NCBI GenBank assembly: GCA_024226935.1
Contig: JAAELK010000075.1
Location: 1 to 34,830, forward strand
Length of the DNA: 34,830 bases
Reading direction: 5' to 3'
DNA from: Desulfobacteraceae bacterium
GTDB taxonomy: Bacteria; Desulfobacterota; Desulfobacteria; Desulfobacterales; Desulfobacteraceae
Position numbers and translations under genes: made by a program
The notes under the pieces: generated by a model
Told to the model about the DNA's origin: nothing
The model's input: only the letters and a program-made list of their open reading frames with translations
The model's database searches: none
Part shown: positions 20,289 to 28,382 of the stretch, piece by piece
How positions within the stretch are numbered: position 1 is the first letter of the stretch
Layout of the letters: each line of letters opens with the position of its first letter

Positions 20289-21134
20289 ATGCTTGATAAA
20301 AATATTAAACCTTCAGTTGATTCCCATAATCCTGTCTTTGCCCTGGGTAGACAGCTTACAATTGAATATTATGACTGCGGTCAGGGGGTTCTGCTTAGCC
20401 GTGATGCCGTGGAAAAAGCTTTGCTTAAGGGAGCCACTGACAGTGGTGCCACCATTATCAGTTCCTCTTTCCATAAGTTTGAACCCCAGGGCGTGAGCGG
20501 AGTTGTGATTATTGCAGAATCCCATTTTACCGTGCATGCGTGGCCGGAACATGATTATGCCGCCGTTGATATATTTACTTGCGGAGATAATATTAATCTG
20601 GATGCTGCCATCCATTCCATGGAAGAGTCCTTTGGATCTTCCCGGGTGGTGATTTCTTCGGATCAGAACAGGGGAATTATTGGTAATCCTTTTGAATCAC
20701 AATCGGCAGGGAAAAATATTTCCGATACCATAAGAGATAGAAAGACACTGCCCATTTCCTGGAAAAAGGCCTATGATAAAAAAGATCCCTGGGGGGTGTT
20801 AACCTCGGTGGATATTTATGATTGCGCTCCTGATATTATCCGCGATGCCGGGATGATTGAAAATTTTGTGGTAAATCTTTGTGAACACATTGAGATGAAG
20901 CGGTTCGGCGATTGCCAGGTTGTTCATTTTGGAGAGGATGAAAAAGTAGCGGGATTTTCCATGACCCAGCTTATTGAAACTTCCCTTATTTCCGGTCATT
21001 TTGCCAATGCAACCAATACGGCATACTTGGATATTTTCTCTTGTAAGTTTTACGAACCCCGTGAAGTGGCGGAGTTTGCCTTGTCTTTTTTCAAGGGTAA
21101 TCACTATAAAATGCAGGTTGCCCTGAGGCAATAA
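20289..21134 (+). CDS. speD: Tandem S-adenosylmethionine decarboxylase-like proenzyme
   Basis: The 281-residue protein contains two SpeD-fold units. Unit 1 (about 17-130) has the canonical cleavage and catalytic motif AESHFTVHAWPE, with pyruvoyl-forming S78, H83 and C98. Unit 2 (about 165-281) has TSLISGHFANATNTAYLDIFSC with S232, H237 and C252 at exactly the same spacing (5 and 20 residues); Thr replaces the Glu that precedes the Ser in unit 1. Ordinary class 1b bacterial AdoMet decarboxylases are about 120-130 residues, so this is a fusion of two proenzymes, perhaps with differing substrates. It likely supplies decarboxylated AdoMet to the spermidine synthase gene that follows. The start is ATG 20289, with GGAG 9 nt upstream; an upstream TTG (20274) is less likely. 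Confidence 0.88.
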   Translation: MLDKNIKPSVDSHNPVFALGRQLTIEYYDCGQGVLLSRDAVEKALLKGATDSGATIISSSFHKFEPQGVSGVVIIAESHFTVHAWPEHDYAAVDIFTCGDNINLDAAIHSMEESFGSSRVVISSDQNRGIIGNPFESQSAGKNISDTIRDRKTLPISWKKAYDKKDPWGVLTSVDIYDCAPDIIRDAGMIENFVVNLCEHIEMKRFGDCQVVHFGEDEKVAGFSMTQLIETSLISGHFANATNTAYLDIFSCKFYEPREVAEFALSFFKGNHYKMQVALRQ

Positions 21135-21151
21135 TTTAATTAACACCTTTT

Positions 21152-21191
21152 TTATCGGGTAATCGGGATAACATTTCGGTTGCCCTGATAA
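21152..21191 (+). promoter_or_regulatory. Long stem-loop between the decarboxylase and spermidine synthase genes
   Basis: TTATC (21152-21156) pairs with GATAA (21187-21191). After a single bulged T the stem continues for 12 pairs (including wobbles) to a 5-nt loop at 21169-21173. It lies wholly between the stop at 21134 and the start at 21213 and is not followed by a T tract, so RNA processing, stability or translational control is more likely than termination. Confidence 0.6.
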
Positions 21192-21212
21192 ATATTTAAA
21201 GAAATTAAAAAT

Positions 21213-22079
21213 ATGAAGAATTTAAATACAATTCAAAATGGCTGGTTTTCGGAAATTTGTCCCATGTGGCCGGGGGTTGCCCTCTCCCTTGAAATTATGG
21301 AAACCATTTATAGTAAGAAAAGTAAATTTCAGCAAATCGATCTGTACCAGACACGGCATCATGGTAAGATGCTGGTGCTTGACGGTATTATTCAGCTTAC
21401 AGAATTTGATGAATTTACCTACCAGGAAATGATGACCCATCTGCCTTTGTTTTCCCATCCTGATCCCAAAAGTGTTCTGGTGATAGGAGGAGGAGATGGT
21501 GGTGTTTTAAGGGAAATCGGTCGCCATGATGTGGTGGAAAAGATCGATTTTTGTGAAATTGATGAAGCAGTTATCGCCGTATCAAAGAAGTTTTTGCCCG
21601 AACTTGGCTGTGGATTTGATGATTCCAGGGTAAATGTGCATATCGGTGATGGCAATGCCTTTATCCAAAAGAAAATTAATGCCTATGATGTTATTATCGT
21701 GGATTCTTCGGATCCCATAGGTCCTGGAGAGGTGTTGTTTAAAAAAGCTTTTTATGAGGGCTTGAAAAATGCACTTAAACCCGGCGGTATTATTGCCACC
21801 CAGGGGGAATCTATTTTTATGCACCAGGAATGGGTGGGTACCCTGGCTGGAATTACCAGAGAATTATTCCTGGTCCAGGCCTATGCCAATATTTATGTGC
21901 CCACCTACCCGGGGGGAAATATCGGGATTTGTATGGGGTCTTTGGGACCAAAACTTGTAACTCCGGCTCGTCAGATTTGCCAATCCATTCAGGATCAGCT
22001 CAAATATTATACCCCGCAAATGCACAAAGCCGCTTTTGTGCTGCCCTATTTTGCTGAAAAATTGCTGAAAGAGTCGTGA
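21213..22079 (+). CDS. speE: Spermidine synthase (polyamine aminopropyltransferase)
   Basis: The 288-residue protein transfers the aminopropyl group of decarboxylated AdoMet to putrescine or a related diamine. It has the family signatures: the N-terminal Q-x-I-D-L-Y-x-T-x-x-H-G-K-M-L-V-L-D-G pattern (41-59), the Rossmann motif VIGGGDGGVLRE (90-101), D116 region CEID, IGDGNAF (144-150), and the active-site loop VDSSDPIGP (163-171) followed by LFKKAFYEG. Length and all key residues are normal, so it is expected to be active and cytoplasmic. It directly follows the SpeD-like gene, whose product supplies its co-substrate. The ribosome binding site is weak, and the leader contains a long hairpin that may tune its expression. 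Confidence 0.95.
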   Translation: MKNLNTIQNGWFSEICPMWPGVALSLEIMETIYSKKSKFQQIDLYQTRHHGKMLVLDGIIQLTEFDEFTYQEMMTHLPLFSHPDPKSVLVIGGGDGGVLREIGRHDVVEKIDFCEIDEAVIAVSKKFLPELGCGFDDSRVNVHIGDGNAFIQKKINAYDVIIVDSSDPIGPGEVLFKKAFYEGLKNALKPGGIIATQGESIFMHQEWVGTLAGITRELFLVQAYANIYVPTYPGGNIGICMGSLGPKLVTPARQICQSIQDQLKYYTPQMHKAAFVLPYFAEKLLKES

Positions 22080-22086
22080 TTTTCTA

Positions 22087-22509
22087 ATGGATGGCAAGAT
22101 AGAGATAAAATGGATTAAAACAGCTTCTTTAGATGCCCTTGTTTCCCTGTATAAAGATGCGGGATGGTGGGAGGACAGCTATGGGGATGCTCCAGAATTT
22201 TTAAATCGTATCGTGGCGGATTCCGCTCTTTTTGCCGGTGCCTTTTTAAATAAAAAAATGATAGGAATGGGAAGAGCCCTTTCCGATAAGGCAAGCGATG
22301 CTTATATTCAGGATGTGGCTGTTCTTAAAGAATTTCGGGGCAGGGGCATTGGAGAAAAAATTGTTCAAAAATTGGTTGCCGGGTTAAAGGCGTGGGGTGT
22401 GGACTGGATAGGTCTGATTGCCCAACCCGGAACCACAGGTTTTTATGAAAAACTGGGGTTCCAGCAGCTTGAAGGACATGTCCCGTTAAAATTAAAGGAT
22501 TCAAAATAA
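22087..22509 (+). CDS. GNAT-family N-acetyltransferase
   Basis: A 140-residue acetyltransferase with the acetyl-CoA pyrophosphate loop FRGRGIG (83-89) after the strand IQDVAVL. The C-terminal part GTTGFYEKLGFQ (144-type FYEKLGF motif) supplies the tyrosine commonly used as general acid. The substrate is not evident. It begins 7 nt after the spermidine synthase stop and overlaps the next gene by one base, so it is cotranscribed with polyamine genes; acetylation of a polyamine or a diamine is a reasonable but unproven possibility. Composition is normal for its neighbours. Confidence 0.85.
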   Translation: MDGKIEIKWIKTASLDALVSLYKDAGWWEDSYGDAPEFLNRIVADSALFAGAFLNKKMIGMGRALSDKASDAYIQDVAVLKEFRGRGIGEKIVQKLVAGLKAWGVDWIGLIAQPGTTGFYEKLGFQQLEGHVPLKLKDSK

Positions 22510-23447
22510 TGCAGGCAGGATGTGAAGAAATTGAGTGTGACCCAGGGCAACCTATAGCTTTTTCAGCTCCGTGCCCTTTTAAATTGGAGCACCAGGAATT
22601 GATTCGTTCTTTTATTGATCCGTTCCACCCCGAGTCCTGCGAATTTAATTTTTCAAATCTTTTTTGTTGGCAGGATGTCTATCAATATTCATGGTTCACC
22701 TTCAAGGGGCGATTGGTCATTTATGACGGGGTTAATAGATGTGGATTTTTGCCCCCGGGGGCGAAGTTTTTGCCCGATGAATTACTTGCTTTATCCCGTC
22801 ATCTGATCTGTCTGGGTTTTGAACCAGATATCAGTATTTTCCCCAAAGAATATGAGGATGTATATCCTGAGATTGAGCGATTTTACACTATCCGGGAAGA
22901 GCGGGATAATGCAGAATATATTTATCGGGTTGATAGTCTGGCTGAACTCAACGGGACCAGGCTCCACAAAAAAAGGAATCTGATTTCCCAGTTCAAGCGC
23001 AGCTATCCTGATTATTCGGTTATGTCTTTGAAAAAAGCAGATCGTCATATGGTCTGTGATTTTACCCGTTATTTACTGGAAGTCCGGGGAAAACCATCCC
23101 GGGATCTTGAAGATGAGTTTACTGTCATTGAAAAAGCCTTTAATTATTTTGATTGCCTGGGGTTTGAAGGGCTTGGGCTTAAAGTAAAAAACAAATTGGT
23201 GGCCTTTTGTCTTTTCAGCCGTCTTAATCATGATACCTATAATATTCAGTTTGAAAAATCTGATATGGTTTTTAAAGGGGCCGCCCAGGTCATAAATCGG
23301 GAAACAGCCAGGTATCTTAGGGACAAATGTGTGTACGTCAACCGGGAGCAGGATCTTGGTATCGAGGGATTGCGCCGGGCCAAACTTTCCTATGGGCCTG
23401 AACGCCTCATTATTCCCCACACCCTTATATTTAAAGCCAATATGTGA
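22509..23447 (+). CDS. DUF2156 (LPG synthase C-terminal-like) protein
   Basis: The 312-residue soluble protein belongs to DUF2156, the GNAT-like tandem fold that forms the catalytic part of bacterial aminoacyl-phosphatidylglycerol synthases. Visible features are the N-terminal F-x-N-L-F-x-W motif (47-54), the diagnostic basic helix LHKKRNLISQF (152-162), and the C-terminal N-R-E-Q-D-L-G-I-E-G-L-R pattern. It lacks the membrane flippase domain of MprF, as many stand-alone members do. The substrate is unknown; transfer of an amino acid or polyamine to a lipid or other acceptor is possible. It overlaps the GNAT gene by one base and ends at a strong hairpin shared with the convergent gene. Confidence 0.85.
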   Translation: MQAGCEEIECDPGQPIAFSAPCPFKLEHQELIRSFIDPFHPESCEFNFSNLFCWQDVYQYSWFTFKGRLVIYDGVNRCGFLPPGAKFLPDELLALSRHLICLGFEPDISIFPKEYEDVYPEIERFYTIREERDNAEYIYRVDSLAELNGTRLHKKRNLISQFKRSYPDYSVMSLKKADRHMVCDFTRYLLEVRGKPSRDLEDEFTVIEKAFNYFDCLGFEGLGLKVKNKLVAFCLFSRLNHDTYNIQFEKSDMVFKGAAQVINRETARYLRDKCVYVNREQDLGIEGLRRAKLSYGPERLIIPHTLIFKANM

Positions 23448-23463
23448 TCTTTTTGTATTAATC

Positions 23464-23494
23464 ACCGGCCCATTGTTCGTTGCCATGGGCCGGT
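23464..23494. terminator. Bidirectional hairpin between convergent genes
   Basis: ACCGGCCCAT and ATGGGCCGGT form a perfect 10-bp GC-rich stem around an 11-nt loop. It lies between the DUF2156 stop (23447) and the convergent DUF3124 gene stop (23496-23498). T tracts are weak, but placement and stem strength favour a shared terminator. Confidence 0.65.
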
Positions 23495-23495
23495 C

Positions 23496-23978
23496 TTAGG
23501 GATTCGATTGGATAATTACCTGTCCCCTGGAGGTAAAGGAAATCCCTTGCTGGGATTGGGTTCCTATCATTATGGACTCAATAATGGGTGGATTCATCTG
23601 TTTTTTTGATGACCATTTGACGATAAAATTTGCTCCCGATCCCCCAAGGTTGTCCTTTGATAAAATGATATATTGGGTGGAAGCAAGAGATGCCAAGGCT
23701 ATCGGTTTATCCAGGTAATGTTTAATCAGTTTACCTTTGGTTCCGTAATAATCAACGGCAGTGAGGGTGATGGGGTGTAAAGGATCGATGTTTCGAATAC
23801 TCAAGGTGACGGTGAGTTGATAGGCATTGGCTCTGTTACCGATATAAATATGTGAATAGGCCGGTACGTAAAGGGTTTGGCCCTTCGATAGGGCAATAGG
23901 GTCTTTGGCCTGAGCCTGAAAAGCAAATCCTAAAATAAAAAAAATGATCCATACCAGCCGGATATGTTTTATGTTCAT
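23496..23978 (-). CDS. DUF3124 exported protein
   Basis: The 160-residue protein has a cleavable signal peptide (MNIKHIRLVWIIFFILGFAF, cut after AQA near 24) and a single DUF3124 domain. It shows the family pattern GQTLYVPAYSHIY, then TLSIRNIDP, VDYYGTKGKLIKHYLDKP, the GGSGANF loop, and the C-terminal QGISFTSRG. The family is periplasmic and of unknown function, common in deltaproteobacteria and cyanobacteria. The start has a good GAGGAG 9 nt upstream. In its leader are two short inverted repeats (GGGG-T5-CCCC at 24005-24017 and ATTGAT-ACC-ATCAAT at 24018-24032). It is convergent with the polyamine block and divergent from the MFS gene. Confidence 0.85.
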   Translation of the reverse strand: MNIKHIRLVWIIFFILGFAFQAQAKDPIALSKGQTLYVPAYSHIYIGNRANAYQLTVTLSIRNIDPLHPITLTAVDYYGTKGKLIKHYLDKPIALASLASTQYIILSKDNLGGSGANFIVKWSSKKQMNPPIIESIMIGTQSQQGISFTSRGQVIIQSNP

Positions 23979-24133
23979 GGGAACAGCTCCTCAATTCTTA
24001 GTTCGGGGTTTTTCCCCATTGATACCATCAATCAATAATTTTTTTTTAGCAGGTCTGTCGGATTAACACCAGTTTTTTTTTCGGGGTGAGGGGTTTTACC
24101 GGTCAATGAATTTACGAAACAGTACTTATATTA

Positions 24134-24162
24134 TTGACTTTGCCCCAGCCAGGTTTTAATCT
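24134..24162 (+). promoter_or_regulatory. Sigma-70-type promoter for the MFS gene
   Basis: TTGACT (24134-24139) and TAATCT (24157-24162) are separated by 17 nt. The expected start is near 24169, about 50 nt before the ATG. Confidence 0.5.
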
Positions 24163-24220
24163 GAATTCATTAAATATGATCAAAAGATAGTCCATAAGAA
24201 AAAGCTTAAGGCAGGTTGAA

Positions 24221-25447
24221 ATGAATTTGACGAAATTTTCCCTGATGCTTGTGGTATTGCTGGATGTGATGGGGCAGGGTTTAGTGATTCCTGTTCTTAC
24301 TACATTGTTTATGGATTCCGAGTCGGGTTTTCTTAAACCTGCAACTTCAGTGGCTGCTCGCCAGTTTTATTATGGCATGATCATGGGTGTGTTCTACTTT
24401 AGCTGGTTTTTTGGTGCGGCCTATGTTTCTCGATTGTCGGATTTTATCGGCCGTAAATTGGGGCTGTTAATTTGTTTGGGGGGAGGGTTTTTAGCTTATG
24501 TGTTGACCATCATCTCCTTTTCTTACCAAAGTCTGATATTACTTTTTTGTGCCCGTATCATCACAGGTTTTACCGCAGGTAACCAGCCCATTGCCCAGGC
24601 TGCATTGGTGGATTTAAGCACAGATGATAGTGAAAAAGCAAGAAATATGGGTTTGGTTATTGTCGGTGTAAGCTTGGGTTTGATGGCAGGCCCCTTGCTC
24701 GGAGGTGTTTTATCGGACAAGAATATTCTTGGTTCTTTTGCTTCAATGGAGTTGCCTTTTTACGTTGCCAGTATGTTGATACTATGCAATTTTTTGTTAA
24801 TCTTGTTTTCCTTCAATAATGTCAATTTTAAGCGACGGGCTGTTACCATAGGTATCACAGATGTGTTCACCAACCTTTGGGCAGTTCGCCATCGACCTGC
24901 GGTAATTAAGTTATCCATTGTATTTTTCTTTTCCCAGATTACCCTTAACAGTTTTTATATCTTTGTTGATAACTATCTTTTCAGCCGATTTCAATTTGAT
25001 ACCTTTGAAAACAGTATGATTCTCATCATTTTCGGTGCTGCAATGGCTTTGACCGGTGCTTTTTTATCTTCACCCCTGATGAAACGGTTTGCCCCTAAAA
25101 CCGTGGTTATCACTACTTTGCTGGTAATGATGGCCGGGGTGTTTGTTTTTATGATAAATCCGGTCCCGATCTTGTCATATGTTCTATTGATTCCCATTGT
25201 GGTGGCCTTTGCCGTTAATTATCCCCAAATGATTACATTGTTCTCCTTGAGTGTGGATGACTCGGAACAGGGTTGGGTTATGGGGATTTCGGTGGCTATT
25301 TTTACCCTGGGTTCCGGTATTATCTCCCTTGTGGGCGGTCAATTGATGGCCATCAATATTCATCTGGCCTTTATTGTGTCCATGGTATCCGGGTTGATAG
25401 CTTTTGTGCTTGTACTTTTCTTCTGGCGGGACAAGACTATGAAATGA
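24221..25447 (+). CDS. Major facilitator superfamily transporter, drug-efflux-like
   Basis: The 408-residue integral inner-membrane protein has about 12 hydrophobic segments. Motif A, in the loop between segments 2 and 3, is SRLSDFIGRKLG, matching G-x-L-S-D-R-x-G-R-K-x of the family. The N-terminal segment LLDVMGQGLVIPVL resembles the drug:H+ antiporter group (TetA-like). The region GFTAGNQPIAQAALVDLS corresponds to the conserved R-x-x-x-G-x-x-x-A sector near segment 4. The substrate cannot be assigned. The gene is monocistronic, with its own promoter and a weak AAGGC-AGG ribosome site. It is convergent with the SNF2 gene. Confidence 0.88.
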   Translation: MNLTKFSLMLVVLLDVMGQGLVIPVLTTLFMDSESGFLKPATSVAARQFYYGMIMGVFYFSWFFGAAYVSRLSDFIGRKLGLLICLGGGFLAYVLTIISFSYQSLILLFCARIITGFTAGNQPIAQAALVDLSTDDSEKARNMGLVIVGVSLGLMAGPLLGGVLSDKNILGSFASMELPFYVASMLILCNFLLILFSFNNVNFKRRAVTIGITDVFTNLWAVRHRPAVIKLSIVFFFSQITLNSFYIFVDNYLFSRFQFDTFENSMILIIFGAAMALTGAFLSSPLMKRFAPKTVVITTLLVMMAGVFVFMINPVPILSYVLLIPIVVAFAVNYPQMITLFSLSVDDSEQGWVMGISVAIFTLGSGIISLVGGQLMAINIHLAFIVSMVSGLIAFVLVLFFWRDKTMK

Positions 25448-25488
25448 TTTGAAAAACTTCGGTTACCGCCAGCTTTTTTTGTAAAAAA

Positions 25489-28218
25489 CTAATCCAATAA
25501 TTTTCGGAGAGATTTTTCATCCAGGGGAATAGAATCTATTTTTTCCTCACTTAATATATTTTTTTCAATCTGGTGTTTTACCTGCTGTAGCAGGCTGACC
25601 TTTTCTTCGATGGAGTCTTTGGTAATAAATCGGTACACGGTGACGGGATTTTTTTGGCCAATGCGGTATGTCCGGTCAATGGCTTGATTTTCCACGGCCG
25701 GATTCCACCAGGGATCAAGGAGAAAAACATAGTCCGCCTGGGTCAGGTTCAGACCAACTCCCCCGGCCTTAATTGAGATAAAAAAGGCACAGGGCATTTT
25801 TTCTTCCTGAAAATCCTGGATCACTTGATCTCGGTTTTGGGTGGAACCGTCAAAGTAAAAAGTTTTTAAACCCCTTGTTTGGAATGCTTTTTTTACCAGT
25901 TTCAAGTGGTTTGTGAACTGGGAAAAAATCAGAATTTTGTGTGTTCCCGCAAGTATTTGTTCCGCTGTGCGCACTATCTGAGCATGTTTTCCAAAATTTT
26001 GTTTAATAAAAGAATTTTTTGAATGTTCACCTGTTGTAAGGGCTTGATGGCATGCGGCCTGTCTGAGTTTTAACAGGATTGTGAGAATATTTACGGCCGA
26101 AAAATTTTTAGTTTTTGCAATATCAGCTCTTCCGGTTTTAAGAATTCGGTCATAGATTTTTTTCTGCTCCTCATCAAAATCGCAAAATATAGTCACTTCT
26201 GTTTTGCCCGGCAGTTCCAGACACACCTGGTGCTTTAACCTTCTCAGGATAAATGGTTGAACTATTTTTTGAAGTTGGTCAAGTGCCTTATGGTCATTTG
26301 CTCCATAACTGTCATTAAATTGTTTTTTGTGGCCAAGAAGACCCGGCATAAGAAAGTCAAAATGGCTCCATAGATCCTGGGGGCGGTTTTCCACCGGTGT
26401 CCCGGAGAGGCAAAGTCTGTGGTGGGAGTTCAATCTTTTGATATTTCCGGTAATTTTTGAACCGGGGTTTTTGATCGCCTGTGCTTCATCAAGAATAATA
26501 TATTCCCAGGTCATACCCTTGAATAATTCAAAGTCTATCCTCATAAGGGCATAGGAAGTGATGATTACATCCTTACCTGTGAAAGTTTCGGTTCCATTCG
26601 CTCTTTTGTGGCCGGAATGGATCAGAAAAGAAAGTGTCGGGGCAAATTTTTGAATTTCACTTTCCCAGTTGTGAATCAGTGTTTTGGGAATAATAAGCAG
26701 AGTGGGGGGATGTTTTTTATTTTTAATGGAAAGAAGCAGTGTCAACACCTGAATTGTTTTTCCAAGTCCCATGTCATCGGCAAGAATTCCTGATAATCCG
26801 TGCTGTTCTAAAGTTTTCAGCCAGTAAAAACCCATTTTTTGGTAGGGCCTTAAAATTTTTGTCAGCCCTTCCGGTATCTTGGAGGCTTTTAGTTTTTCAG
26901 GAGTGCCGCAAGCGGTTAGTTCCTTGAAATGAAGATCGGATTTAACCCTTTGGTTTTTTGTAAATTCAGTAAGGGCAGAAAATTCACCTTTTTTCAAACA
27001 GATGGTATCTTTTTTGATTATTCCTTTTTTGATCAGCTGGCCTAGTTCTTCCAAGAGTGTGGGATTCAAGTATCCGGCGGTGCCATCGGACATTGTAAAA
27101 ATGTTTTCCCTGCGACGGGCAGATTCCAGTATGGCCCTGCTGTTTTTCATGGATTTTAAATCAATTGTGTTTTTCTGGGTGGTGAGCTGCCACTCCAGGT
27201 CCGGGGTAAGATTCAGAGGCAGGCCCAAAACTTTTATTACAAAGAGCTGTTTTGATATTTTGATCAGAGTTTCATGGCGATTTACCGATGAGATAAACCA
27301 GTTTTCTTCTGCAGAAGGTCTGTGCTGAATTCCTGATTTTTTCAGCAATGATATAAAATGCTGCTCTTTTTCAATATTTCTGATCAATTGAGTTTTTTGT
27401 TTGTGAAAAAGAAGGGAGCTTTTTTTTTCCGATTCCAAAACCGAAAACTGTCCGTCATAGACAAATGATAATCGGGCAAATTTCAGGTTGGAAGACAGAT
27501 CGAGTTGGGGTTGAAGGGTTTCAGGTTTTATGGTTTTATATTTTTTTTCTTCCGGAAGATTGAGGGTGATTTTATTTTTCATGGTCAACAGGCAAAGAGT
27601 CTCTTTTTCAATATCAGTGGATGAAAAAAGCTGATTTTCTTTGTCCTTAAGGGTGAATAAAAAATCATGGGTGATTCCTGGAACCGGGCAAATTATTGTA
27701 TTACCATACACCAGGGTAGGTATTTTGGATTGAATTATATAATTCGCATCGCAAATTAATCGTTTCATCACCGTTGTTTTCAGGTGAAATTTTTTTTGGG
27801 CTTTGTTTTTAGTGATGGAGATTTCCGGCTTGATATTGGCAAAAAATTGAACATTGAGAGGATCTCCTTGATCATTGCACAAAATTTTTAATCGGGTGCT
27901 TTTTTTAATAAATGTTTCCAGATCAAAGGCTGAAATCCTGAAAAGGGTCATCTCATCATTTCTTGAAGAAAAGCTACATTCAATTTTTCTGAAAGTAAGT
28001 TCACTTTCCATGACAAGCTTAAAAAGGTTTTTATCCGGAATAAATCGTGAGAGTGCCGCGATATCAGATAACTTGAATATTTTTCCCCTTTCTTTTAATT
28101 TCCAGATCGCCAGTGTTCCCTTTTTATCCATCTGTTTTTCTCCCAGGCTGAGCCTGACGGTGAAAAGAGAGTTTTTCTGGGAGCGTATCCGGTCGTATAT
28201 AAATATGAAGTTCTTCAC
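25489..28218 (-). CDS. SNF2-family (Swi2/Snf2) helicase-like ATPase
   Basis: The 909-residue protein has an N-terminal non-catalytic part (1-450) that is not recognised beyond a possible SWIM/SNF2-associated segment, and a C-terminal Snf2 ATPase. Motif I is DMGLGKT (482-488), motif II DEAQ (577-580), motif III SGTPVENR (605-612), and the C-terminal RecA lobe carries IFSQF, then VGLNLTQADYV and QAIDRTYRIGQ. In bacteria such proteins (RapA- or HepA-like and others) act on DNA-protein complexes; the exact target is unknown. The start is GTG at 28218, chosen because AAGGAA lies 7 nt upstream. It is the downstream neighbour of the POT transporter gene on the same strand, with a hairpin between them. 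Confidence 0.92.
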   Translation of the reverse strand: MKNFIFIYDRIRSQKNSLFTVRLSLGEKQMDKKGTLAIWKLKERGKIFKLSDIAALSRFIPDKNLFKLVMESELTFRKIECSFSSRNDEMTLFRISAFDLETFIKKSTRLKILCNDQGDPLNVQFFANIKPEISITKNKAQKKFHLKTTVMKRLICDANYIIQSKIPTLVYGNTIICPVPGITHDFLFTLKDKENQLFSSTDIEKETLCLLTMKNKITLNLPEEKKYKTIKPETLQPQLDLSSNLKFARLSFVYDGQFSVLESEKKSSLLFHKQKTQLIRNIEKEQHFISLLKKSGIQHRPSAEENWFISSVNRHETLIKISKQLFVIKVLGLPLNLTPDLEWQLTTQKNTIDLKSMKNSRAILESARRRENIFTMSDGTAGYLNPTLLEELGQLIKKGIIKKDTICLKKGEFSALTEFTKNQRVKSDLHFKELTACGTPEKLKASKIPEGLTKILRPYQKMGFYWLKTLEQHGLSGILADDMGLGKTIQVLTLLLSIKNKKHPPTLLIIPKTLIHNWESEIQKFAPTLSFLIHSGHKRANGTETFTGKDVIITSYALMRIDFELFKGMTWEYIILDEAQAIKNPGSKITGNIKRLNSHHRLCLSGTPVENRPQDLWSHFDFLMPGLLGHKKQFNDSYGANDHKALDQLQKIVQPFILRRLKHQVCLELPGKTEVTIFCDFDEEQKKIYDRILKTGRADIAKTKNFSAVNILTILLKLRQAACHQALTTGEHSKNSFIKQNFGKHAQIVRTAEQILAGTHKILIFSQFTNHLKLVKKAFQTRGLKTFYFDGSTQNRDQVIQDFQEEKMPCAFFISIKAGGVGLNLTQADYVFLLDPWWNPAVENQAIDRTYRIGQKNPVTVYRFITKDSIEEKVSLLQQVKHQIEKNILSEEKIDSIPLDEKSLRKLLD

Positions 28219-28306
28219 AGTATTCCTTTTCTCGATTTTATTGTCACCGGCAGATTATTGTGTTTTTTGTGAAGACCCATGGGGAAAATTAGGGCGATTT
28301 TTTTGT

Positions 28307-28343
28307 GACCAGGGGGGAGTATCTCAAGATACATCCCCTGGTC
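28307..28343 (-). other. Strong hairpin downstream of the POT transporter gene
   Basis: GACCAGGGG and CCCCTGGTC form a perfect 9-bp stem, with an inner TATCT-CA-AGATA stem. It lies 40 nt past the transporter stop on the minus strand. After the stem on the minus strand comes an A tract rather than a T tract, so it is an mRNA end-stabiliser or attenuator rather than a standard intrinsic terminator. Confidence 0.5.
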
Positions 28344-28382
28344 AAGGTTAAAGAGTTTGAATTCTATTTTTCAGAGTATCTA

